A DNA stretch of 64,000 bases from Tritrichomonas musculus (taxonomy: Eukaryota > Parabasalia > Tritrichomonadida > Tritrichomonadidae), in assembly GCA_039105265.1 (NCBI GenBank), contig JAPFFF010000050.1:434001-498000 (forward strand), written 5' to 3'. Below the pieces are notes generated by a model, which was not told the origin of the DNA, did no database searches, and saw only the letters and a list, made by a program, of their open reading frames with translations. Below are positions 10,001 through 21,100 of this stretch, one piece after another. Each line of letters opens with the position of its first letter. The stretch's first letter is position 1. Made by a program: the position numbers and the translations under genes.

Positions 10001-12286
10001 GTGAATGATACAAGCTATTTTATTAGAAGCTCTGTAACTCAAGTTGCTTTTCCTCCGTCAATCACATCAATCAGCCCCTATTCTTTCAAAGAATGCAGCC
10101 TTTTAAGCCAAATAATACTTCCTTCTTCTGTCACTTCGATTGAAACATGTGCTTTTAAAGAATGTTCCGCGCTGACACAAATAACGATTCCTTCTTCAGT
10201 AACATCAATTGGGCCTTCAGCATTCAATGGATGCGTTAAGTTATCTGAGATAACCATCCCTTCTTCTGTGACTTCAATTGGAGAATCGGCATTCTCAAAT
10301 TGTTCCTCATTAAAGCAAATTGTTATTCCATTTTCTATAACTTCAATTAAAAGAAAAACTTTTTATTATTGCACATCATTGAAATTTGTAGTAATTCCTT
10401 CATCTGTGACATCAATTGAAAATTCTGCTTTTGATCATTGTACATCATTAGAAATAGTTGCTATTCCTTCATCTGTAACACAAATAAGCGACGATTCTTT
10501 TTCAAATTGCTCTTTGCTAAAGATAATAACAATTCCTTCATCTGTAACTTCTATTGGAGCCAATGCTTTCTGTGAATGTTCAGCACTAGAAAAAATAGAC
10601 ATTCCTTCATCTGTAACATCTATTGAATTGGGCGCTTTCAATGGATGTTCGTCATTGAAGCATATAAATATTCCACCTTCTTTAGTGAGAATTGCAAATG
10701 GAGTTTTCGGAGGATGTTCTTCATTGGATGAAATAGAAATTCCTTCTTCAGTGAAATTGATTGAGTCATCCGCTTTCCAACAATGTTCTTCATTGAAAGA
10801 AATAGAAATTCCTTCTTCAGTAACGTTGATTGAGTCATCTGCTTTCAAAGGTTGTTCATCCTTGGCACATGTAACAATTCCTTCTTCAATAACAACATTT
10901 AAATCATTCATTTTCAGTGGGTGCTCTTCGTTGGCCGAAATAGAAATTCCTTCTTCTATTACTTCGATTGAGGATGGTGCTTTTAGTGGATGTTCTTCAT
11001 TAATACAAATTATAATTCCATCTTCTGTAACTTCAATTGGAAGCAATGCTTTTTCAAATTGCACCAAAATGGCGCAAATTACGATTCCTTCATCAGTAAC
11101 TAAGTTTGGAGCTGATATTTTTGTTGGAAATGTTTCACTTGAAATTTTGGGAGACATTAATCACATTCCAAACAACTTTTTCAATCAATGTACAACGTTG
11201 GGACATCTAAAAATACCTCCAACGATAACTGCAATTGGAAAGAATGCTTTCAAAGGATGCTCTTTGTTAGAAGAGTTGATTATTCCTCCACTTGTGAGTT
11301 CAATTGATTCTAATGCATTCGATGGATGCTCGTCAATGAAAGAAATAATGATTCCACCTTTGGTCACTTCGATTAGTGATTTTACATTCAATGAATGCAA
11401 GTCATTAACAAAGATAGAAATTCCTCATTCAGTAACATTAATTGGAAAGAACGCCTTCAGCCAATGTTCAATTATTGAGCAAATAATCATTCCTCCCGAA
11501 GTAACATCGATTGGAGACAATGCATTTAAAGGGTGTTCAAAATTGAAAGAAATGATAATTCCTTCTCATTTAACAGCAATCAAAAGATTCACTTTCGCTC
11601 TTTGCTCGTCATTGGAGCAGATAAAACTTCCAGATTGTCTAACGTCAATTGAAGAGAACGCATTTGAAGGATGCTCGTCATTGAGAGAGATATCAATTCC
11701 TGCATCAGTTGGGACGATTGGTTGGAATGCTTTTGAATGTTGTTCGTCACTCACTGAAATCGTTCTTCCTTCGTCATTAATCTCAATTAGAAGAAACACA
11801 TTCAGCAAATGCAAATCACTCGTGAAGGTGTCTCTGCCGGACTCCCTAAAGTCAATTGGATGGAATGCTTTTGAGGGATGTTCTTCACTGCAACAAATTT
11901 CCATTCCTCCTTCAGTGACAAAGATTGAACATGGCGCATTTGGTGGATGCACATCGTTGCCTCCTAACTCGATTCCGACAATTATTGGCAGCAGTCCAAA
12001 GGAAACTAAAAAGGAGGAGACTTCTCAAAAGCCAGAAAACGATAGATTTGATAATTTTCATTTTCAACTGCCAAATTTGTTTGAGAATAATCAAACTTGG
12101 GGAAAAAGTAATGATAAAAGTGAACTGGATAAGTGGCGTGAATCACATATCAGTGAAAATAGCTGGATACGTGGCATGAAACGGGGAATGAGTAATAATG
12201 ATAATGATTCTGGATGGGGATCAAACAATAATAATGGCTCTGGATGGGGATCAAACAATAATAATGACTCTGGATGGAGAAAATAA
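10001..12286 (+). CDS. BspA-type leucine-rich repeat protein (probable C-terminal half of disrupted DUF3447-LRR gene)
   Basis: 761 residues from the first ATG, but the frame is open from 9875 and reads NDPWARACGINEADIIYFL before that ATG, so the true protein probably starts upstream. Residues ~10-640 are ~27 LRR_5 (BspA/TpLRR) repeats of 23 residues, pattern A-F-x-G-C-S-S-L-x-x-I-x-I-P-S-S-V-T-S-I. The C-terminus is polar and ends with short repeats GSGWGSNNNN. No signal peptide or transmembrane helix, unlike the BspA-like surface protein at 18172-22323. It is offset from the DUF3447 gene at 7647 by one reading frame; together they would make one ~1530-residue DUF3447-LRR protein, an architecture known in trichomonads. 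LRR function: protein interaction, partner unknown. Confidence 0.75.
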   Translation: MNDTSYFIRSSVTQVAFPPSITSISPYSFKECSLLSQIILPSSVTSIETCAFKECSALTQITIPSSVTSIGPSAFNGCVKLSEITIPSSVTSIGESAFSNCSSLKQIVIPFSITSIKRKTFYYCTSLKFVVIPSSVTSIENSAFDHCTSLEIVAIPSSVTQISDDSFSNCSLLKIITIPSSVTSIGANAFCECSALEKIDIPSSVTSIELGAFNGCSSLKHINIPPSLVRIANGVFGGCSSLDEIEIPSSVKLIESSAFQQCSSLKEIEIPSSVTLIESSAFKGCSSLAHVTIPSSITTFKSFIFSGCSSLAEIEIPSSITSIEDGAFSGCSSLIQIIIPSSVTSIGSNAFSNCTKMAQITIPSSVTKFGADIFVGNVSLEILGDINHIPNNFFNQCTTLGHLKIPPTITAIGKNAFKGCSLLEELIIPPLVSSIDSNAFDGCSSMKEIMIPPLVTSISDFTFNECKSLTKIEIPHSVTLIGKNAFSQCSIIEQIIIPPEVTSIGDNAFKGCSKLKEMIIPSHLTAIKRFTFALCSSLEQIKLPDCLTSIEENAFEGCSSLREISIPASVGTIGWNAFECCSSLTEIVLPSSLISIRRNTFSKCKSLVKVSLPDSLKSIGWNAFEGCSSLQQISIPPSVTKIEHGAFGGCTSLPPNSIPTIIGSSPKETKKEETSQKPENDRFDNFHFQLPNLFENNQTWGKSNDKSELDKWRESHISENSWIRGMKRGMSNNDNDSGWGSNNNNGSGWGSNNNNDSGWRK

Positions 12287-12552
12287 CGTTATAAAATTAA
12301 GTTAAATTTTATAAATTTTTTAAATATTTTTTTATATATCAAAAAAATTGTTTTAGAAAATAATGTCAGTGAAAACCATCATTAAAAAAATTTTAAACAT
12401 ACAATATTTGCAATTTATTGAGATATTAATATAGAAAATAAGTAGGTTTATGATATTGAAAAATTTGAGACAATATTGAAATTTTACGATTTTCTGCAGA
12501 AAATTTATATAGTTTGTTTGAAAAAAATTGTTTGTTTTTTTATTGATTTTCA

Positions 12553-13929
12553 ATGAGTTTATTCAATATTTTTCAAGACAATGAATGGTCATTTCATTAC
12601 TCTAAGATGATAAGCAACAAAAAGAAATTTTCAACTTTTGACTTAGGTCAGATTCTATCGGGAAATAATGCAGTTTTAGCTCTTAAATTCGACAATTATA
12701 GCATCGTTAAAGATATGATCGAGAAATTGAAAAATGAAATTATTGGCCTAAATCTTCGGATTGAAGGCGATTTTGTGGTTCAACGCCCCAAAGCAGAGAT
12801 AAAAGTGCATAAACTTCCACCATCATCCAAATTTGGCTCTATCCAAGCTTTGACTGAATGGTCTGCATATCATATTTTTCCAGATTTCCAAAAAGAACTT
12901 GGAACTATTGCAGCAAATGACGATACTATTATCTTAAATATTAACCATTGCGTCAGTGATGGCAAATACATTGCAGGTGTAGCTCATCATATTGGTGATA
13001 AGCCACAAAAAATAACAGACTCATACTTGCCAATTACATTTGACGAAGAATTTGCTGAAGAACTTAAAATAAGATCTAAAAGTCCTCCCAAGTATTTTGG
13101 TGCCAATCCAAATAATACAATATTCTCTAATCTTGGAATGAAAAAGATAGATAAAGAAATTATGTATGAAAGTATTTATGATACCAAAACCTTCAGTAAT
13201 TACGATCCACAAAAAAAAGCTTGTAGTAATCTTACAGCATCAATTGTAGCAGGATATTCACTCTCTGTTGCAGCTCTCCAAAATGAAGAAACAATTTTCC
13301 ATCTTGGTGGTTCAATGGCAGCCACCATGAGAAATGTTCTCCGTGACAAGCGAAGCCACAAAATCCATAATATCATCGCCGACCAAATATCAACACAAAA
13401 TAAAATTTCATTAAATCAAGATCCCATCACACTTCGGCACTCCAATATTTTCACAGTATTACCAATGACAGCCTCTGTCACTCCCTACACCAAAATCAGC
13501 GAGTGTTACCGAAGACTGAACAAAACATTAAAAGATCAATTCAATCTGAACAAGTCTGATTTGTTCGATTTCAGAGACTCAATGGACCATCCAAAAGGGG
13601 AAAGCTATAACGACAGTTTGATGATCTGCTTCTCTAATTTGGGCCCTCTCAAAGTGAAAAAACCGGCAGTTGACGCCTACCTGTACAACATGGCATTCAG
13701 ACAGCCGGCCTCGTTTGGAATCATGCTGCTCACTTACGCTGTGATCGACGAGGAAAAAGACAGAAATGAATTGCACTCGCAGGTTCGTTACGGAGGAAAC
13801 GGACTCACTGAAAAACAGTCAATGATGCTCTCAAAGTCATTCGAGCACTACTTGAAAAACGTCGACAAAAACAGAACAGTTGGAGAAATGTTCAACGAAT
13901 TGAAAGCATTTCAAAAAACTCTTCAATAA
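12553..13929 (+). CDS. Condensation-domain / alcohol acetyltransferase-like acyltransferase
   Basis: 458 residues. The H-x-x-x-D-G signature of the chloramphenicol acetyltransferase/condensation superfamily is present as NHCVSDG, with H132 the expected general base and D136 structural. A C-terminal block (RQPASFGIMLLTYAVID) fits the second half of this bilobal fold. The length equals one complete condensation or AATase-type domain with nothing attached, so this is a free-standing CoA-dependent O- or N-acyltransferase rather than a peptide synthetase module. The substrate cannot be deduced. Unlike its neighbours it has no repeats. GC rises towards the 3' end. No exact initiator was found at the ATG. 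Confidence 0.65.
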   Translation: MSLFNIFQDNEWSFHYSKMISNKKKFSTFDLGQILSGNNAVLALKFDNYSIVKDMIEKLKNEIIGLNLRIEGDFVVQRPKAEIKVHKLPPSSKFGSIQALTEWSAYHIFPDFQKELGTIAANDDTIILNINHCVSDGKYIAGVAHHIGDKPQKITDSYLPITFDEEFAEELKIRSKSPPKYFGANPNNTIFSNLGMKKIDKEIMYESIYDTKTFSNYDPQKKACSNLTASIVAGYSLSVAALQNEETIFHLGGSMAATMRNVLRDKRSHKIHNIIADQISTQNKISLNQDPITLRHSNIFTVLPMTASVTPYTKISECYRRLNKTLKDQFNLNKSDLFDFRDSMDHPKGESYNDSLMICFSNLGPLKVKKPAVDAYLYNMAFRQPASFGIMLLTYAVIDEEKDRNELHSQVRYGGNGLTEKQSMMLSKSFEHYLKNVDKNRTVGEMFNELKAFQKTLQ

Positions 13930-14880
13930 AGATAAATATTACAATTGCAAATTGAAACCTTTATATCACACAACTTCAATTGTAAAATAAATATCACAAA
14001 CAAACCTTTTAAAACGACATTCTCAATAAATAAACTTTCGCTCTTTCAAAAAATAATGTATTGTATTTAAACTTTTAAAAAAAAAAGTTAAAAAGAATCA
14101 ATGTTTATGCTTAACAATACAAAAAGTTAAGAAAGTTTGTCAAAAAAAATTTTTATCTCTGATAGTAAGGCTCGTATTTCGGAATTGTTGGTCAACTCAA
14201 TATGAGTTTTTCATAATTGAATAAAAATGAATCATAAAATATTATCAAAAGAATTACATGGGAAAAAAAAAGTTCAAGTATTACCAACTATTATGTTAAA
14301 CAAGATTTTTTGCAATCTCCATTGATCAAATTATTTTGGCCCACAATTCAGTTCTAACTAAAAATGATTCTTAAATCAGGTTTTGTTTACTTTCGTGAAT
14401 TATTTGATTTTGAATATTCTGATGATTAAGTTTGTGTCATTTTCAACTTTTTTAAACAATTTGTTAAAAAAAAGTCTAATTAGAATCTCAATCAGCACTT
14501 TTTTTAACCAGAGATTGTCATCTTTGACGTTATTTATCAAAATCAACGGCGTTTTTTTCGTTGAATTCAAAGAAATAAACCAATTATAGCAAATAGGCGA
14601 ATGTTGAAAAAATGCATTAAATCAATGTTGAATTTGACTTTTCCATAAAAAATAGAAATTATCTAAACACTTTTGCAATGTGTCTTTTTATAATGATAAA
14701 CGAAAATTTCTTTGATTTTTACTTTGGAAAATGATGTAAAAGTTTAAAATGGTAGCTAGATGACGAAATTAATAAACTTTGCCCATTCCTATTTTCAAGC
14801 AAGCAAATTTGCTTATCTTTAAAAAAATGTAATTTTTAATTGATTTCAAATACATATTATTTTTCGATTTTTTAAAAGAT
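13930..14880. other. Intergenic region between convergent genes
   Basis: About 0.95 kb of AT-rich DNA between two genes that point towards each other. A 68-codon open frame at 14383-14589 has no recognisable motif and looks like chance. No transposon ends seen. Confidence 0.5.
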
Positions 14881-15000
14881 AACATTTTATTAATATCTAT
14901 CACATTTTATTAATATCTATCAAATTTTATTAATATCTATCAAATTTTATTAATATCTATCAAATTTTATTAATATCTATCAAATTTTATTAATATCTAT
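14881..15000. repeat. Six tandem 20-bp repeats
   Basis: Six head-to-tail copies of a 20-base unit (consensus CAAATTTTATTAATATCTAT), identical except for 1-2 bases in the first two copies. The array ends 10 bases from the stop codon of the kinase gene at 15011, so it lies in or next to that gene's 3' UTR. No spacers, so not CRISPR. Confidence 0.95.
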
Positions 15001-15010
15001 CATTTAGAGT

Positions 15011-16051
15011 CTATATAGGTTTTGTCAAATTTCGAATGCCAATTCGTTGCTTATTTGGATATTGAACAATATTTCTATAAGAAAGGATGTAAGATTGACA
15101 TTCTTGTTTTTTGGGATCTTCAGCTGATTTGTAAATATTTTGTTCCAGATTATTGTATTTAATTAAATCTGCGTTGTAGCCAGTTGTAAACATATTTTTT
15201 TTAACATATCCATTAAATAAAGGCGACTTCTTTTTCGAAATTGACTGTGAAAACATTGGTAACTTCAATAGTTTTTCTGCTGTATAACGGACTTTCGGGC
15301 TTTTATTCGTCATTTTCGATATGAGAAATCGGATTTGTGGGTCAACAATGTGACCGCTAAAATCCAAATCTCCATAAATAACCCATTTTTTGAGTTCTTC
15401 GTGTGAATTTGTTTTGAAAGGATAAGTGCCTGTCACAAGATAAAAAAATGTAATGCCGAGTGCCCAGATGTCTGCTTGAAAAGGATCAATTTCTTTTAAT
15501 TGGAACATTTCCGGTGCAAAAAAGATTAATGAGCCACATTTTTCTGTAGATTTTGAATTTGAGTCAAATTTCTTGGATAATCCAAAATCAGCAAGTTTAA
15601 TGTGATCATAATTATCAAAAAAAATGTTATCAGGTTTAATATCTCGATGAGCAATTTGGAGTGAATGGCAGTAAAAAAGGGCTTCCAGCATTTGTCTAGC
15701 AAAGAATATAAAAGAATCATAGGAAAGGTTCACTTTCTTTCTAATGGTTCCATTTGGGCAATATTCCATGATTAGGTATTGCCAGTCTTCCTCCTCAAAG
15801 GCGTCATAAAGGCGAATGATGTTGGGATGATTAAGAGAAATCAATGTGTCATATTCAGATAGAGATATCTTTTGTTTTGCCGCTCTTTTCACGGCAAATT
15901 GCTGATGATATTTTTGGCTTTCACACAAAAAAACTTGAGAAAATGATCCAGAACCAAGAAAACCTTTATATTTATATCCGTGGTTAATGAGAATCTCTTG
16001 TATATGTTCCAATTCTGCTTCAATCATGATGAACTGAAAGGAAACGATCAA
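15011..16051 (-). CDS. CAMK-like serine/threonine protein kinase
   Basis: 346 residues. A complete kinase domain fills residues ~28-285: glycine loop GSGSFSQV, catalytic lysine K55 (FAVKR), HRD at 135-137 (AHRDIKPDN), DFG at 155-157 (ADFGLS) and APE at ~179-181 after CGSLIFF. All catalytic residues are present, so an active Ser/Thr kinase is expected. The short activation segment (KCGSLIFFAPE) and the DIWALGITFFYLVTG block are CAMK/AMPK-like. The C-terminal ~60 residues are basic and unassigned. A second ATG at codon 9 (MIEAELEHI) is an equally good start because the first eight residues (MIVSFQFI) add nothing recognisable. Substrates unknown. Confidence 0.85.
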   Translation of the reverse strand: MIVSFQFIMIEAELEHIQEILINHGYKYKGFLGSGSFSQVFLCESQKYHQQFAVKRAAKQKISLSEYDTLISLNHPNIIRLYDAFEEEDWQYLIMEYCPNGTIRKKVNLSYDSFIFFARQMLEALFYCHSLQIAHRDIKPDNIFFDNYDHIKLADFGLSKKFDSNSKSTEKCGSLIFFAPEMFQLKEIDPFQADIWALGITFFYLVTGTYPFKTNSHEELKKWVIYGDLDFSGHIVDPQIRFLISKMTNKSPKVRYTAEKLLKLPMFSQSISKKKSPLFNGYVKKNMFTTGYNADLIKYNNLEQNIYKSAEDPKKQECQSYILSYRNIVQYPNKQRIGIRNLTKPI

Positions 16052-17099
16052 TCAAATTTTATTCTCAGAATTTTTTTATAAAAAGAAAATTGAATACTTC
16101 TCTCAATAATTGTAATGCTTTAGTTTTTGTGCTAAACATTTATTTATATTTTACAAAGAATTTTTTATGAATATTTATTGAAATAAAGAATGTAACATTG
16201 ATTTTTAATTTTAATAATAAAATTATAATATATATAACATTAATAATTTTATTTAAATTGCCAAATTAATTAGATAATTAAATATTAATGATTTTAAAAA
16301 GGAGAATTCAAATTTTTCAAGTAATTATTTTTTTATTTTATTTATATTGATATTAATAATAATAAATAATTATTGAAACAAAATCTATTGATATAGTGTT
16401 TTAGAAATATTCATCAATATATATAGTAATTAATTTTATTTGTAACTCATAAATTAAATAGTATATATGCAATATTGATATGTTATAAATTTTTTAAGAA
16501 AACTTTTTTCATAAAATTTACGTTTTTTGATATCATTATCAAAAAGTTTAAATACTAAAAACCAATAGTTTATGACAATTAACATGAAATGTAAATCGTT
16601 TATATATATATATATATATATTATTTATTTATTTGATTGTTTGTTTTGTTTTCTTCCAATGGAGAAAAATTCGAATTTTTTATATTAAGATAATTAATAT
16701 CGACTTTTTTCTTTATATCAAGCTAAAATAATGTTATAAAATATTCAAAGGAATATAAAATTAAATAGTTTATTTGATTTGATTTTTAAAAATTCAATTG
16801 GTATTAAAAATTTCATAAATTGCTATAAATAATTTCAGAAATTCAATTGATAAAAATAATTTCAGAAATTTGAATATGTGTATTGATTTAATAAAAGTAA
16901 TTGACAAATTGATTTAATAAAAGTAATTAAAGAATGATCCAATTCCCCATTCCCGAGTTTTTTGAATTCAACTTTTTTAAAAAAGCAAAAATGTTGGAAA
17001 AGAAGAAATCTTCAAGGTCTTTGGCTGAATTCTAATTTTTGATATGATTCATATTTTCAAAAAATTGTACCAAAATTCATTGAAAGTCATAATAAAATG
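16052..17099. other. AT-rich intergenic region with simple repeats
   Basis: No gene remnant seen. It contains a short (TA)n tract at ~16601-16620 and small direct repeats near 16835-16930 (TTGATTTAATAAAAGTAATT twice). Otherwise featureless. Confidence 0.5.
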
Positions 17100-17107
17100 C
17101 TCAACAT

Positions 17108-17240
17108 CAGCGTTGTTTATCGATACGACTAAATACCGGTTATCGATACTAAATACTGTATCGATACAGTATTTTGAAATATAAATTTTATTAATAAATA
17201 ATAGAAAAAAATAGTGCAAGAACTAAAATACACAACCCTG
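17108..17240. mobile_element. 133-bp hAT-type MITE with 8-bp target duplication
   Basis: The element begins CAGCGTTGT and ends ACAACCCTG; read inward the ends are CAGCGTTGT and CAGGGTTGT, a hAT-like terminal inverted repeat with one mismatch. It is flanked by the direct repeat CTCAACAT at 17100-17107 and 17241-17248, the 8-bp target-site duplication expected of hAT transposons. The interior holds several ATCGAT motifs and no coding capacity. It must have been mobilised by a transposase in trans. Confidence 0.8.
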
Positions 17241-17347
17241 CTCAACATGACTCTAACATATGCCAATATTTTTTTTTTCTTGAAGAAAGAAATATAAATA
17301 TATTTTATCAAATGTCCAAATTTTGAAATACTTCTCGTATTATTGAG

Positions 17348-17996
17348 CAGGGTTGTGTATCGATCCTCTCTGGTAGCGGTTATTTTTCCGGTAAAATATC
17401 GATATTACCGGCTCTAACCGCCGGTAACGGTATATATCGATAAAAAACCGAAGTATCGATACAAAAGTGGAAAATTTGTATCGAACGTCAGGTTTTTTGA
17501 CGTTTTTTTTAAAAAAAAATTGTATCTGATTCACTTTAATTTTATTGACAAAAGGCCAATTAAATTATTAAATTTTTGAAGTTTTGATGAATAATGCTGT
17601 TTCTCTTTAATTAGATATTTTATAACAAATAGTCATTGTAATGATTGAATAATCAATGGTTTTTGTAAAACCATATATTTAATCATTTTTATTTCAATTT
17701 CTATTTGCAGATGAATATAGCATTTCAGAATTATTGTTATTAATTATTAATTTGAAAGAGTACATAAAATATAAAAATTTTATTGTATAATGTTAATAAT
17801 GATATCGAAAATTTTGATTGTTTATTGAAGATGGATATGATGAGATTTCTGAAGAAATATAATAATATACTTTTTATAAACGAGTAATTATATTTATAAT
17901 TAAAATATTTATTTAAAATTAAATAATCAATTGTTTTAATGTTTTTATTCATTATTTATTAATAAAATTTATATTTCAAAATACCGTATCGATACT
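17348..17996. mobile_element. Second hAT-like terminus and related inverted-repeat sequence
   Basis: CAGGGTTGTG at 17348 repeats the hAT-type end found at 17231-17240 in the opposite orientation and opens onto sequence rich in ATCGAT and ACCGG motifs. The 46 bases at 17951-17996 are an inverted copy (44 of 46 matching) of 17157-17202, which lies inside the 133-bp MITE. I infer a diverged relative of the same MITE family here, probably rearranged. The right boundary is uncertain because no second CCCTG end or matching 8-bp duplication was found. Confidence 0.45.
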
Positions 17997-18034
17997 GAAA
18001 AAAAGTATTATAAAGTACTTTTTGAATAACCGCC

Positions 18035-18063
18035 ATTTGCTGAGATACTGAAAAACGAACTAC
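18035..18063. repeat. 29-bp motif downstream of BspA-like gene, also at 26389
   Basis: Same orientation and 27 of 29 bases identical to 26389-26417. Core: GAGATACTGAAAAACGAAC. Both copies lie ~70-140 bases 3' of the stop codon of a minus-strand surface-protein gene. It could be a remnant of a repeat family or a 3'-end signal. Confidence 0.6.
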
Positions 18064-18171
18064 AGCATTAAGGATGATTGAAGTTTTTTCTATATTACTC
18101 ACAAATAAAAAAATGCTTATAAAGTATTGTTTATTAAACCTTTTTTCATTGAAGAGTAAAAATTTGTATTT

Positions 18172-21100
18172 TTATGGTTCATTTTCTACTTCTACTTTGG
18201 AACTTTGTTTGTATTTATTGACGACCATCATAACGATTACTGTAAGGACTATTGAACCAATTGCTGTTCCAAAAATGGCTCCCACTAAAGTTCCCACACT
18301 AACACCTGATTTTGTGCTTTTTTCTTTTACATTTACAACTGGTTCTTCATCATCTTCTTTTTTAACATTTAAATTGATTCCATACCAGTGATAGTTTCCA
18401 GTATCAGAATCAAAAGTGCATTGTTTATAATAGTTTTTCCATTCAGAATCATCGAGTAAATGAATGGTTGGTACAGTTCCTGCGTTTTTGAAGACATCTT
18501 TATGGAAAATTGATGGAGGTTCATTCGGAAGAGTTAAATTTTTTAATTTATTGCAGCTTCTAAATATTGAACTTCCTTCACGATCAACTGTTACTAGTGA
18601 TGGAAGATAAATTGACTCCAAATTGGTGCAACCACAAAAATGATTATCACCAAATATCTGAGTGACACTAGGCAAACTTATACTCTTTAAACTGACGCAA
18701 TTTAAGAAGCAGTTATCATTAAGAATTGTAGCTGATGGAATATAAACATCATTTAATTTCTCAAATGTTGCAAATAAACCTATTGGTATTGAAGATACTG
18801 AAGAAAGTGATACTTGTTCTAGATTTAAATCGCCTTCAAATTCATCTGAATGAACTACTTTTAACATTGGTAAAGTTAATGAAGTAAGAGCTGGAAGATG
18901 CTGAAAAGCATAATATTCCTTTTCAAAATCTCCGAAAATAGTGATCTCTTTTAACGAGGAGCATTCATAAAATGTCATTGAAGAAATACTTTTTACTGTT
19001 TCTTCATGAGCAACAAACTTTTCAAGTGTTGTAGAACCAGAAGTTATTTCTTTCAAATCACTAGGATCAAAATCACCTTCAATTAGTTCCAAACTCTTCA
19101 ATTCAACATTTTCTTCCAACATTTCCATTCCGGAACTTTTAATTGGTAGATTTTTGAAATTTCTTCTTTTGTATTCGACATCATTAATTTTGAAATATAA
19201 TACACTTTGTAATGATTTTTCTGGATCAAAATTGATTCCACACCATTTGTTATCTTCAATGACATCATCTATAACTTTTGAGTTATCGTCATATTTAATG
19301 TAATCAGCACTGCGTGGAAGAACCAATACAAGATCTTGGCAATCTTTAAATGAGTTCTTATTGAAAGTAGTTGGCTCAATTGATGGAAGCATTATTTTGA
19401 CTAAATTTGTGCATCCAGAAAAGATGTTTTCTGATTCATTATCAACATACAATAAAGAAGATAAATCTAAAATTGACAATCTTTCACAGTTTGCGAAGAT
19501 GTAATCGCCTTTTAATCTTTTACACTCTGGAATTATTAGTGAAGTTAATGATGTGCAATCTCTGAAGCATCCTTCACTCAATAAAGTTGCAGATTTAAAT
19601 TCTGCTCTCATCAATGAAGAACATCCCATGAAACAATTTTCTGATAATGAAACATCATGCATTATTGTGATATATTGTAAATTGTAATGTTCTTTAAATT
19701 GTTCAGAATTGATTATATATGATTCTAAGGCCGCTCTTTCAGAAATTTTCAAATTTGTTAGAGAAGTAATGCCCTTAATTTCGCTCATTATGGATGAAGA
19801 AACATAACCTCCTGTAATATCAATTGTTTGAACATAAGTAATACCAGCTGAACTAATTGCATTTAGAATACCATCACTTGAAACTGGATCTTTACCATTT
19901 ATTGAGACTTCAATGTAAATTTGAGAAAGATCAATCCCGCACCATTTATGATCATTAGCTACATCGCCTTTTACTTCTGTATTTGAATCATAATTCTTTA
20001 AATCATTTGAAGTTAATCCAAAGAATAAAATTTTTTTACCAATAAAAGTATCTGGATGAAAAATTCTTGGTGGACTAGGTGGGAAATATAACGAATTCAG
20101 TGGACAATTTAAGAATATTTTACTTGATGCTGGATCAACATTTTTAAGATGAGTTAAGGCAACAGTAGTTAATGATGTGCAATCTTCAAAATGAGAATCA
20201 CCTGATAATGTTTCTGCATTTATGATGACACTATTTAAATTAATACATCCTTTAAATGCTGAATCTTCAATTTCTTTACAATTAGTAATTTTAACACTTT
20301 TAAGATTAGCGCAATTTTGGAAGCAATTCTTTGGAATTATGTCAATAGAAGGTTCAATTGTAATTGATGAAAATTGTATGTCTTTGAATAGTCCTTCTGT
20401 TAATCCATCTTCCATAACTGAATCTGATATTATCAAGTCTTCCAGAACTGGCAATTTAGCAACAGATTCAATTATAGTTGATAATTTAATTATGCCATTA
20501 ACTACTTCCAATGAAGTTATTAAGGATTCGGAAATTCCAGAAAGTTTAATGCAATCAGACAATTGTTGTCCTGAAAATGTATCTTTTTGATTATTAATTT
20601 TAACTGATATAGTTTTAGTCGGCAATGGAATGCCACACCAATAACCATCATTAGCTTTATCACCATCAATGCTTACGTCATTGTCATAAGCTGTAACAGC
20701 ATCTAATGGAATTTCAATTTTACAATTCATTCCTTTAAAAGTATCTTTATGGAAAGTTTTTGGAGGTGAATCAGGTAAAAAGATGGTTTTCAAATTTTGG
20801 CATCCATTAAAAATATTTGTAGATGAAGAATCCACAATTTTTAAAGATTTCAATGATATTGATGCTAAACTTGAGCATCCAGTAAAGGCGTTTTCTTTTA
20901 GTTCAGTTACTGAAGGAATTTCAAGCTCAACCAATTTTGATAACCCTTTAAAAGTATCTGCCTCTATTGTATTAACAGATGGTAAATAACAAAAAGCAAG
21001 ATTGGGCAAACCACTGAGAGCATAATTATTTATACTTAAAGCTTTTGGAAAATTGATTTTTTGTAAATAAGATGGGCTTGGAATTCCAGTAAAATCAACT

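Noticed and set aside
10435-11157. 240-codon antisense frame within the LRR gene
   Set aside because: It is a by-product of the regular LRR codon pattern; its translation is itself a periodic mirror of the repeats (shorter ones occur at 11185-11952).
12553-13929. Nonribosomal peptide synthetase fragment
   Set aside because: A single free-standing condensation-fold domain with no adenylation or carrier domain on either side; an acyltransferase is simpler.
14383-14589. 68-codon frame between convergent genes
   Set aside because: Low-complexity Phe/Leu/Ile/Asn composition, no motif, no initiator; consistent with chance in AT-rich DNA.
14881-15000. Possible CRISPR array
   Set aside because: The 20-bp units are contiguous with no spacers, and the genome is eukaryotic.
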